Shown piece by piece: positions 54,179 through 61,486 of a stretch of DNA of 64,000 nucleotides (position 1 is its first letter; each line of letters starts with the position of its first letter). The notes under the pieces are model-generated. The model did no database searches. It was not told the DNA's origin and saw only the letters and a list, made by a program, of their open reading frames with translations. Made by a program: the position numbers and the translations under genes. This DNA comes from Olleya sediminilitoris (lineage in GTDB: Bacteria > Bacteroidota > Bacteroidia > Flavobacteriales > Flavobacteriaceae). The stretch lies in assembly GCF_016785945.1 (NCBI RefSeq), contig NZ_JAEMEF010000014.1:1-64000 (forward strand), given 5' to 3'.

Positions 54179-56479
54179 CTAATAGACTAATTTCAATTTT
54201 AAATTTTGAACCACTTTAATCTCACCAGAGTTCTTAACCTCATTGTTTTCTGGCTTTTGGCCTTTTTCACCCCAAAGAATGGAGATATATTTTACAGGAT
54301 TATTAATAAATGAATTGTTAGCAAAAATGACATTAACAATACCTCTTGTTTTAATCAATATATTGTCTTTGTCTGTTTGACCTGACTTTGTAATTGTATT
54401 ATTTTGAAAGACTAAGTTCCCTCCTATTGTAGACTCGTCATAACCACCACGATAATAATTTAAAACATCTTGATCTACATTGGTAAATGTGTTGTTTGTT
54501 ATGTAAACAAACTCACTGTTATAATCTCCTTTATCATTGGTTTCTTTGTTTAATTGGATTCCGCTTTTACAATTTTTTATAATTGAATTTGTTACTGAAA
54601 TGGTATCTGAAAATGACCCTTTTGAAACTTCAAGCACACTTTTAAAGTTACTTACTTCGGTATTTTTTAACCATAATCCGTAAGCACTTTTCATGTTTTT
54701 ATCTAATGTTTTAAAAGCTGACTGATTGTTATTTCCTTTTAAAACTACATCTTCAATATGAAGTATTCCTTTTGGTTTCATTTGAAAAGCTGTTCCCTCA
54801 GAAGTAAACACTAATTGCGCTTTATTATTTTTATCTTTTGAAGTGATTGTAATGTTTTTATCAACTGGAAGTGATCGGTTTATTTGATATTCAGCAGCAT
54901 TCAAACTAATAATATCTCCTGAGTTAGCATTAGAAATGGCGTTAGCTAATTCTTGACTTGTACTAATCTCAATCGTTTGCGAAACTGAATCATTTTTTTG
55001 GTTTTTAAACCAGCTAGTACCATAATTTGATTGATTGTATAAATCGTTATGATTATTGGTATTAATAATTGCGCCTAAACTATTATTATCCTTGTCACGT
55101 TTGTTACCAAATAAATCTGTAGTTATGGTTTCAAAATCAAAACCAGAATAGATTTGTTTAGTATCATAAGTTGGGACCTTCAAGCTTTTACTAACCTCTT
55201 GAACATCTAGTTCAACCGTTTGCAAACCTTCTGGTTGCACTTCACTTTTGTTTGCGCTATTTGTATAATTATTTTTAAACAAGACACCATCTACTTTATC
55301 GTAGTTTTTGATTGGGTATTCAAATGGAGTTTGATTATATAAAATATTATTTGCAACTACAGTACGTGTTGGTCTTGCAGATCTAATTTCTGATTTAGGC
55401 AAAACTTCACTTTGTGATACATTAGAACCAACGCTAAAATGAAAAGGAGTTTTAGTATCTACAAATGTATTATAAGCAATTACAGCATCTGTTACTTGGT
55501 TGTATCTATTTAAAGGCGATTTAGGAATACCATTCATTACAGCTAAAGGCGCTCTAAACGTACTTCCTTTTAATTTGTAAAAATAATTATTAGTAATCCA
55601 GTGACCAGTATTTATAACTCTTATACCTCCTATAAATTCTGAATTATCATTACCTATAAAAATATTTCCATCGATAGTAGCATAATTACCATGTCTTAAC
55701 ACTAAAGAACCTTCACTTTCAAAAAAGACATTATTTTTAAAAGTATTATTATTGGATTTACTAGAAATTATTTCGACCTCACCATTACAACGCTCAAACA
55801 AATTATTTTCAACATTGGTATGTGATGGTGTCATTGATGTCCCACTATCTCCTATTTGCATAGTTTCACCGTGAGGACCACCTTTTCTTGGTCTTGGACC
55901 AAAATGATTATTAACTATTTGATGGTAATTTTTTATGTGTTGGTTACCTTTTAACATAACCATTACTGTTGGACCAAAATTAGATTTTCCAGCAATGTAA
56001 TTATTACTAAGCTCATTATGACGTCCCCAGAATTCAACCCAATGATCACTTACGTCTCTATCAGGCTGCGTAAACTCTTCAATAACACAATTTGTAACTT
56101 TGCTATGATTAGCAATTAAAGTATCGTTAATTTTAAACTGAATAACATTGCGTGATGGTGTGTAACCATTTTTAAAATGAAGATCGTGTACTTCTAAATA
56201 ATCACCTCCAATTTTAAGATTAGAAACACCTTCTATAGTTACTTTTCCTGGTGTTTCAGCTCGTAAAATAATTGGCTTTGCTTCAGTCCCCTGACCTGAA
56301 AAATTAATTTCAACATCTTTCCATACACCATTTGCTAAAACAATTTGGTCTCCTGCTTTTACGTTTTGTATCGCATCATTAAGCTCATTGATATTAGAAA
56401 CTACTTTAGGCTCTACTGAAGCGTCTTTGCAAGCGTTACAAAGCATTAAAATTGAAAAGATTAAAACGAGTTTTTTCAT
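54179..56479 (-). CDS. PL6 alginate lyase, lipoprotein, two beta-helix domains
   Basis: A 766-residue lipoprotein (LCNAC, Cys17). Residues ~25-430 form the PL6 right-handed beta-helix: WVEFWGRHNELSNN, GGPHGETMQIGDS (calcium-binding Glu205), GEVEIISSKSNNN with catalytic Lys241 and LVLRHGN with catalytic Arg262. A second, shorter beta-helix follows (about 500-760; TIEISTSQELANAISNANSGD). Two-domain PL6 enzymes are known and often prefer MG-rich alginate, but specificity is not readable here. It sits 15 bp behind the next PL7 gene. Confidence 0.94.
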   Translation of the reverse strand: MKKLVLIFSILMLCNACKDASVEPKVVSNINELNDAIQNVKAGDQIVLANGVWKDVEINFSGQGTEAKPIILRAETPGKVTIEGVSNLKIGGDYLEVHDLHFKNGYTPSRNVIQFKINDTLIANHSKVTNCVIEEFTQPDRDVSDHWVEFWGRHNELSNNYIAGKSNFGPTVMVMLKGNQHIKNYHQIVNNHFGPRPRKGGPHGETMQIGDSGTSMTPSHTNVENNLFERCNGEVEIISSKSNNNTFKNNVFFESEGSLVLRHGNYATIDGNIFIGNDNSEFIGGIRVINTGHWITNNYFYKLKGSTFRAPLAVMNGIPKSPLNRYNQVTDAVIAYNTFVDTKTPFHFSVGSNVSQSEVLPKSEIRSARPTRTVVANNILYNQTPFEYPIKNYDKVDGVLFKNNYTNSANKSEVQPEGLQTVELDVQEVSKSLKVPTYDTKQIYSGFDFETITTDLFGNKRDKDNNSLGAIINTNNHNDLYNQSNYGTSWFKNQKNDSVSQTIEISTSQELANAISNANSGDIISLNAAEYQINRSLPVDKNITITSKDKNNKAQLVFTSEGTAFQMKPKGILHIEDVVLKGNNNQSAFKTLDKNMKSAYGLWLKNTEVSNFKSVLEVSKGSFSDTISVTNSIIKNCKSGIQLNKETNDKGDYNSEFVYITNNTFTNVDQDVLNYYRGGYDESTIGGNLVFQNNTITKSGQTDKDNILIKTRGIVNVIFANNSFINNPVKYISILWGEKGQKPENNEVKNSGEIKVVQNLKLKLVY

Positions 56480-56493
56480 TAGTTATTTAGAAA

Positions 56494-57417
56494 TTAGTGA
56501 TTAATGTTTAGTTGGTAATATTTTACATAAGAAAATGCATTAGCGTCTGTAGTACCTAAATAATTACCAGCCTTAAAGTAATTTTCAAATGGCCACTTAG
56601 CAAGGCTAACATCCTCATATATTAAGGGTGTTAGGCTATTTAATTGCAACTCTAATTTTCCAGAAGATGCAGTTATCTTAAAATCAAAAGGTTCAAAACC
56701 TACGTAACCCATATTTGTAGATTCATCTGACCATGTAGCACTTGTTACGTCAAGTAAATCATCTCCTGAAGTTGTTGGGTCTACTAATGATTTTTTATAA
56801 GACCAAATAAACCCATTAATCCAACGTATTTTAATTAAAGGAGGTCCATTATTTGAAGTAAAACCATGTGTATCCATATCTGATTGAGATATGATACCAT
56901 GGATTTGCATTACTATAGTTTTATGATATTGATTATTACTATTATTATCTTCTGAAATATCAACCAAATTTAAACGACCTTCCATAACTCCTCCTTCTTC
57001 TAAAGTCCAATTTTCTTTTGAATTTGAAGGGTTTATAAGCTCTCTTAACTCTGTCCTTGAATACGAACTATTTGTTGTAGAAACCTCTGGATAAGTGTAA
57101 AAAACAATTGATTGATCATCAACATCATCATACATAAATGGTAAAATTGAAGCGTTTGTACGGTAACCACCATTAATTAATGTACTTGGTTGATATTCAT
57201 CTGGACTACCATTATTGTTTTCGTCTACAGGTAGTGTGACTTTCCAATTTGAAAAATCAATATTTGCATAGTTATCTTGGCTATTATCTGAAGATTGGTT
57301 ATCATCAGGATTATCGAGTGTAGAAGAACCTAAATTTTGTGCTTCAGTTTGTTCATCAGAATCACTACAAGCTATACAAGTAAGTAATAAAACAGAATAA
57401 AAGAATAACTTTTTCAT
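56494..57417 (-). CDS. PL7 alginate lyase, lipoprotein
   Basis: About 307 residues, started at the ATG giving MKKLFFYSVLLLTCIAC (lipidated Cys17); a longer start would translate through the operator. After an Asp/Ser-rich linker comes one PL7 domain with all three motifs intact: SRTELREL (Arg121, Glu123), MQIHG (Gln171, His173) and YFKAGNYLG from Tyr280. It should be an endolytic alginate lyase on the cell surface or in the periplasm. It heads the transcript PL7-PL6-PL7-PL17-kdgF, whose promoter overlaps paired GntR-type operators. Confidence 0.94.
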   Translation of the reverse strand: MKKLFFYSVLLLTCIACSDSDEQTEAQNLGSSTLDNPDDNQSSDNSQDNYANIDFSNWKVTLPVDENNNGSPDEYQPSTLINGGYRTNASILPFMYDDVDDQSIVFYTYPEVSTTNSSYSRTELRELINPSNSKENWTLEEGGVMEGRLNLVDISEDNNSNNQYHKTIVMQIHGIISQSDMDTHGFTSNNGPPLIKIRWINGFIWSYKKSLVDPTTSGDDLLDVTSATWSDESTNMGYVGFEPFDFKITASSGKLELQLNSLTPLIYEDVSLAKWPFENYFKAGNYLGTTDANAFSYVKYYQLNINH

Positions 57418-57429
57418 AACACAAATAAT

Positions 57430-57452
57430 TGGTTTACCAATCTGGTTTACCA
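57430..57452. promoter_or_regulatory. Paired GntR-type operators upstream of the PL7 gene
   Basis: TGGTTTACCA (57430-57439) and TGGTTTACCA (57443-57452) are again 13 bp apart and followed by AAATATAT, the same layout as before susC. They lie 13-35 bp upstream of the start codon. Confidence 0.85.
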
Positions 57453-57478
57453 AATATATGGTTTTTTTTTAATATCAA
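57451..57478 (-). promoter_or_regulatory. Promoter of the PL7-PL6-PL7-PL17-kdgF unit
   Basis: TTG (57478-57476), 17 bp, then TATATTTG (57458-57451) on the minus strand. The -10 box overlaps the distal operator copy and the start point should fall inside the operators, so repression by occlusion is expected. Confidence 0.65.
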
Positions 57479-57537
57479 TAAAACAAAATACTTAATAAAT
57501 ATTATCAAAAAATAAAAAATCGTCAATTTGAACACTC

Positions 57538-57561
57538 AAAACCTATACAAAAATAGGATTT
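57538..57561 (-). terminator. Possible weak terminator after the lyase-like gene
   Basis: CCTAT / ATAGG with flanking A/T pairs and a 6-nt loop, about 40-60 bp past the stop of the gene ending at 57601. The stem is short, so this is tentative. Confidence 0.3.
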
Positions 57562-57600
57562 TAGGCTATTTTACAAGTTATTCAAAAATTTGATTTAATG

Positions 57601-58668
57601 TTAATTAATTACATACTTAATGACTTTAAACACTTTACTATTTTTATAAAACACCATAAAATAATTACCGACTGCTAAACCAGTGGTATCAATATTATTT
57701 TTATCAATTTTAAATTCTCCAATTAAGTTAGCCTCATTATCAAATAAAACAAATGCGTTATTATCTTTTGGTTTAACAGATTTAATATTCAAAAAAGTAT
57801 CTGTAGATTTGGACATTAATATTTTAGGAATAGCGCAATCTAATAATTTTTGAGCTGTTAATTTTAAATCTATTTCTTGAATACTAAAACTTGCATAAAG
57901 CAAAGCTTCATCTTTTAAATCTTGGCTATTATTTAGACTTCTATAAATTCCCCATTTTGGTCGTGAAAACAAAGCTTCCTCTTGCCACATGTCCATTTTT
58001 AAATTTTCATAAGAAAAAACAGTTTCATTTGTCAAAACTTTTTTCAACTCAATAGCATATGATCCTTTATTAGAAAAAGTAATCAATTCTGTTACCTCAA
58101 CCCAATGCCCTTTAATTTGATCTAAGACCATTGTTTTAATAGTTGCTTGTTTGTTTGTGGATGTATAACGCAACTCTAACTTATCTTTTGTACCTTTTCT
58201 TAATGTTAAAGAGATCATAGGAATTGACGCATAAGGACCTCCTACAGATTTAATTTGGTGAATGTGAGTAAAACTGGAAGACACCTTAAAATCTTTTGGT
58301 AATTTAAATTTCCATTTATATTCAACCGTTTCACCTTTAGTTGCTTTTAAATAATTTGGAGATGAGGCATAGGTTTTAATCTCATTTCGTTGTCTATCGT
58401 ATTTTTTACAACGGTCATTATCAGGACTAGTATGAATAGAAAACTTAAATACATTTTTATTTAACTCTTTATCAAACACCTCTTGTATATGTCTTCCAAA
58501 TTGAGAATGATTACAATCAGGAGCCTCAATAACATCATAACCAGGTGCTAAAACTGCATTTATATCTTCATAAGTATTTCCTGCTTCATTAGCTTCTAAT
58601 AAAACTTGACTATGTACATTTTGAGCAATCAAAATACTTAATACCATTAGTGATTTTTTGATATACAT
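57601..58668 (-). CDS. Secreted jelly-roll polysaccharide-lyase-like protein with T9SS-type tail
   Basis: A 355-residue protein with signal peptide (LMVLSILIAQNVHS). The body (about 30-265) looks like the concanavalin-type lyase fold: YDRQRNEIKTY, EYKWKFKLPKDF, FTHIHQIKSVGG and PMISLTLRKG resemble the R-x-E and Q-x-H/H-x-H strands of heparinase I/PL7-like lyases, but no PL7 signature is complete. The last ~75 residues, ending GLAVGNYFMVFYKNSKVFKVIKYVIN, look like a type A T9SS sorting domain. It lies 12 bp behind a PL6 gene and so probably acts on alginate or a related uronan. I cannot assign a family. Confidence 0.7.
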   Translation of the reverse strand: MYIKKSLMVLSILIAQNVHSQVLLEANEAGNTYEDINAVLAPGYDVIEAPDCNHSQFGRHIQEVFDKELNKNVFKFSIHTSPDNDRCKKYDRQRNEIKTYASSPNYLKATKGETVEYKWKFKLPKDFKVSSSFTHIHQIKSVGGPYASIPMISLTLRKGTKDKLELRYTSTNKQATIKTMVLDQIKGHWVEVTELITFSNKGSYAIELKKVLTNETVFSYENLKMDMWQEEALFSRPKWGIYRSLNNSQDLKDEALLYASFSIQEIDLKLTAQKLLDCAIPKILMSKSTDTFLNIKSVKPKDNNAFVLFDNEANLIGEFKIDKNNIDTTGLAVGNYFMVFYKNSKVFKVIKYVIN

Positions 58669-58680
58669 TTAAAAAGGTTT

Positions 58681-61071
58681 TTAATTAATTAATCCTATGG
58701 TCTCAATTTGATTATTGCTTTTAAGTAAAGGTGATTTTTTACCTGGAATAAACTTTTTCTTATCTTCCCATTTAGGGCTTTTATAAATGATATTACTTTC
58801 TGAAGCTCCTTTAGACACTTTTACAAATCCACTATCGTGGAATAAACAATTATAAATATTATTACTACTACCCTCTAGTGCTACAGGTATTTTAATTAAA
58901 AAACTATTATCAAATACAGTATTTTGTATAGTAACTTGGTGGATACCCTTAACTTTTATTATGCTTCCTTTTTCTTTATTAGAAACTTTATTAAACACAC
59001 AATGATCAATCATTAAATTACCTCCTTCTATATTTGAATCTATAATGGAACGCTTGTAATTTATGGCAAATTCTTCAATATTATTAAAAATGGTGTTTTC
59101 GATAATTAGGTTATTTGCGTTAAACTGACCTTGATTTTTTTCATATGATAGATTTATTCCTCTAAAGCTATCTTCAAATCTAGAATTTTTAATTAACATT
59201 AATTCGGCTCTTGTCCCAGAATACCCTTTAATTATAGCGCCTCCACTATCATTTTTAAAATTCTTAAAAACACAAGTATCTATGGTTAGATTATATAGAT
59301 CAGATTCCATTTTATCTGGTGAAACTATTGCATATTTTACAGGAGTCTTGTTTGAGCCATCAAATGTAATATTAGTAATACTAACAGTTATTCCTGCACT
59401 AACACGTAATAAATAACTAAGAGGCTTTTCTAGTTTAGAACTAGCCATAATTATTGTTTTACCATCAGGAGAACCATTAATCTTTAAATTAGATTTTATT
59501 TTAATTTGTTTGTCTAAGTAATAAATCCCGGGTTTTAAACTAATAACATCTCCGTTACCTGCTTTAGATATAACTTTTCTTAATGTTCCAACTCCTGGAT
59601 CCACACCAATATCAACAGAAATGGATTTAACTTTAGGAGTTTCAATTACAGGCTTCCAACCTGGACCTGTCCTAACCGTCAATGCCTTAGGGTATTTTTT
59701 GTTTTCAAGATTGAAAGCACCTGCTACATAAACCGCCCAAACTGATCCAGTGATATCATTATCTGAAGCATTTTTTGTCGGTAAAACTTGTTTTAAAACA
59801 GGATTATTAATTGAAGGCATTGGTAATGCCTTAAACATCTTCCAATCAATTGAAGCTTTAGTAAACAATAATGGATCTACTGTTGCTTGACTATCAACAA
59901 TATTATTACTGAAAGTAATTCCACTAATATCATCTTTCGCTTCAAAAACTGAAGCACCTGTTGTATTAGATATAATATTATTAGCAAATGTTGTATTTAT
60001 TGGAGCTAAAGTTTTTTCTTTATCCTTCCCTGACCCAAAAGTAATAGGGCCACAATTTATAATTGTATTATTTACAACCTCAACATTTTTTACTTGGTGA
60101 TATCTATTTAATGGTGAATTTTTCACGCCATTCATCATTACAATAGGACCTCTATAACCATCTCCTGTTAGTCCGACTAATAAGTTATTTCTAACCACAT
60201 GACCTTCATTAATAATTCTAATTCCACCTGTATTAGCTACTGTATTTCCTAAAAACACGTTATTTTCCACCAAAGCATTATTACCATGTCTTAAGGTTAA
60301 AGTACCTTTACTTTCTAAAAACAAATTGTTTCTATAAATATTATCTCCAGATTTATTAGAAATAATTTCGATTTCACCATCACAATTTTTAAACGTATTA
60401 TTTTCAACTATAGTTTTAGAAGATTTCATAGAATTTGCACTTGTACCAATCCTAATAGTCTCTCCTCCATTTTCACCCAAGTCAGGTCTGTGTCCAAAAA
60501 AATTATAATCAATAATATGATTATTCTCTATATGCGCATCTCCTTTTAACCAAACTACCAAAGTAGTCCCAGAAGATGTTTTACCTGTAAAATTATTATG
60601 ATCGACTCGGTTATTTTTCCCCCATAAATCTACCCAATGATTTTTATTATCCTCATCTTTTACTTTATAATTTGAAATAGTCGAGTTTGTGAATCTACAG
60701 TTGTTTGCAAAAGTCTTACTATCCTTTTTAAACTGAATCACATATTTTGATGTTGTTACACCATCCTTAAACCATAATCCACTAACAATAACATATTCTC
60801 CATAAATACTTAAACTAGAATCACCTGTTAAAACCACTTTACCTGGTGTTTCAGCTTTAATAATTATAGGTGCATCTTTAGTCGCTTGACCATAAGCTTT
60901 TAAGTTTACGTCTTTCCAAATTCCATTTTTTAAAATAATCGTACTTCCAGGCTTTACTTGACCAATAGCTTGATCAAACTCTTTAATGTTTGATACCGTA
61001 AAATCTTGCGCAAAAGCGACAGAAACTAATAAAAAAGAAAAAATTATTGAAACAACATTTTTTAGAATCAT
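58681..61071 (-). CDS. PL6 alginate lyase, secreted, two beta-helix domains
   Basis: A 796-residue protein with a cleavable signal peptide (FLLVSVAFAQ) in place of a lipobox. The first beta-helix (about 23-430) carries the PL6 residues: GGETIRIGTS (Glu204), GEIEIISNKSGDN (Lys240) and LTLRHGN (Arg261). A second helix domain begins around residue 490 (VDIGVDPGVGTLRKVISKAGNGD). It is parallel in design to the other PL6 enzyme but soluble, suggesting a different site of action. It is the first gene of the alginate cluster after the tRNAs; no TGGTNNACCA site precedes it. Confidence 0.94.
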   Translation of the reverse strand: MILKNVVSIIFSFLLVSVAFAQDFTVSNIKEFDQAIGQVKPGSTIILKNGIWKDVNLKAYGQATKDAPIIIKAETPGKVVLTGDSSLSIYGEYVIVSGLWFKDGVTTSKYVIQFKKDSKTFANNCRFTNSTISNYKVKDEDNKNHWVDLWGKNNRVDHNNFTGKTSSGTTLVVWLKGDAHIENNHIIDYNFFGHRPDLGENGGETIRIGTSANSMKSSKTIVENNTFKNCDGEIEIISNKSGDNIYRNNLFLESKGTLTLRHGNNALVENNVFLGNTVANTGGIRIINEGHVVRNNLLVGLTGDGYRGPIVMMNGVKNSPLNRYHQVKNVEVVNNTIINCGPITFGSGKDKEKTLAPINTTFANNIISNTTGASVFEAKDDISGITFSNNIVDSQATVDPLLFTKASIDWKMFKALPMPSINNPVLKQVLPTKNASDNDITGSVWAVYVAGAFNLENKKYPKALTVRTGPGWKPVIETPKVKSISVDIGVDPGVGTLRKVISKAGNGDVISLKPGIYYLDKQIKIKSNLKINGSPDGKTIIMASSKLEKPLSYLLRVSAGITVSITNITFDGSNKTPVKYAIVSPDKMESDLYNLTIDTCVFKNFKNDSGGAIIKGYSGTRAELMLIKNSRFEDSFRGINLSYEKNQGQFNANNLIIENTIFNNIEEFAINYKRSIIDSNIEGGNLMIDHCVFNKVSNKEKGSIIKVKGIHQVTIQNTVFDNSFLIKIPVALEGSSNNIYNCLFHDSGFVKVSKGASESNIIYKSPKWEDKKKFIPGKKSPLLKSNNQIETIGLIN

Positions 61072-61167
61072 AATACTATAGAATAAATTAACTAGCGTAA
61101 TATAATCAAAAAGGATTCCAAAATAAAAAAACTATTAAGGCAACAACACAAGGAAGTTTTTGTGCAT

Positions 61168-61200
61168 AAAAAAAGCCTTATCAAATATTGATAAGGCTTT
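61168..61200 (-). terminator. Terminator of the tRNA-Gly/tRNA-Leu transcript
   Basis: A 13-bp stem (AAAGCCTTATCAA / TTGATAAGGCTTT) with a 3-nt loop, followed by T7 on the minus strand, directly past the tRNA-Leu 3' end. Confidence 0.9.
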
Positions 61201-61202
61201 AG

Positions 61203-61286
61203 TACTGAAGACGGGACTTGAACCCGTACGTCCTAATGGACATTGGATTTTAAGTCCAACGTGTCTACCAATTCCACCACTTCAGC
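61203..61286 (-). tRNA. tRNA-Leu (anticodon TAA)
   Basis: An 84-nt cloverleaf with acceptor GCTGAAG/CTTCAGT, D-arm GTGGTGGAATTGGTAGACAC, anticodon loop CTTAAAA, a long variable arm (class II) and T-loop GGTTCAAGTCC. CCA is not encoded. Confidence 0.97.
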
Positions 61287-61312
61287 ATTGGTATATTATA
61301 AGAAAGTCTCAG

Positions 61313-61384
61313 AGCGAAAGACGGGATTTGAACCCGCGACCCCCACCTTGGCAAGGTGATGCTCTACCCCTGAGCTACTTTCGC
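61313..61384 (-). tRNA. tRNA-Gly (anticodon GCC)
   Basis: A 72-nt cloverleaf with acceptor GCGAAAG/CTTTCGC, D-arm TAGCTCAGGGGTAGAGCA, anticodon loop TTGCCAA and T-arm GCGGGTTCAAATCCCGT. It is transcribed ahead of tRNA-Leu with a 26-bp spacer. CCA is not encoded. Confidence 0.97.
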
Positions 61385-61486
61385 AGTCTTTAAATGAACG
61401 TGCAATGATGTGATTGCGGGTGCAAATTTAGGACTTTTATAAGAACTACAAAGCTTTTTTTGAAAAAATTTTAAATTATTTTTTAT

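Noticed and set aside
57417-57453. Start of the distal PL7 gene at the ATG at 57453.
   Set aside because: It would translate through the paired operator and overlap the -10 box; the ATG at 57417 gives a standard lipoprotein signal.
37482-61071. Recent horizontal transfer of the whole alginate locus, since it adjoins tRNA genes.
   Set aside because: I found no integrase, direct repeats of the tRNA 3' ends or obvious composition shift. The terminator and the unbroken tRNAs give no sign of an attachment site.
61160-61393. A plus-strand open frame of 77 codons over the tRNA genes.
   Set aside because: It is the antisense of two clear tRNAs and a terminator. Peptides of this type (RRDLNPRPPPWQGD-like) are a well-known false annotation over tRNA-Gly.
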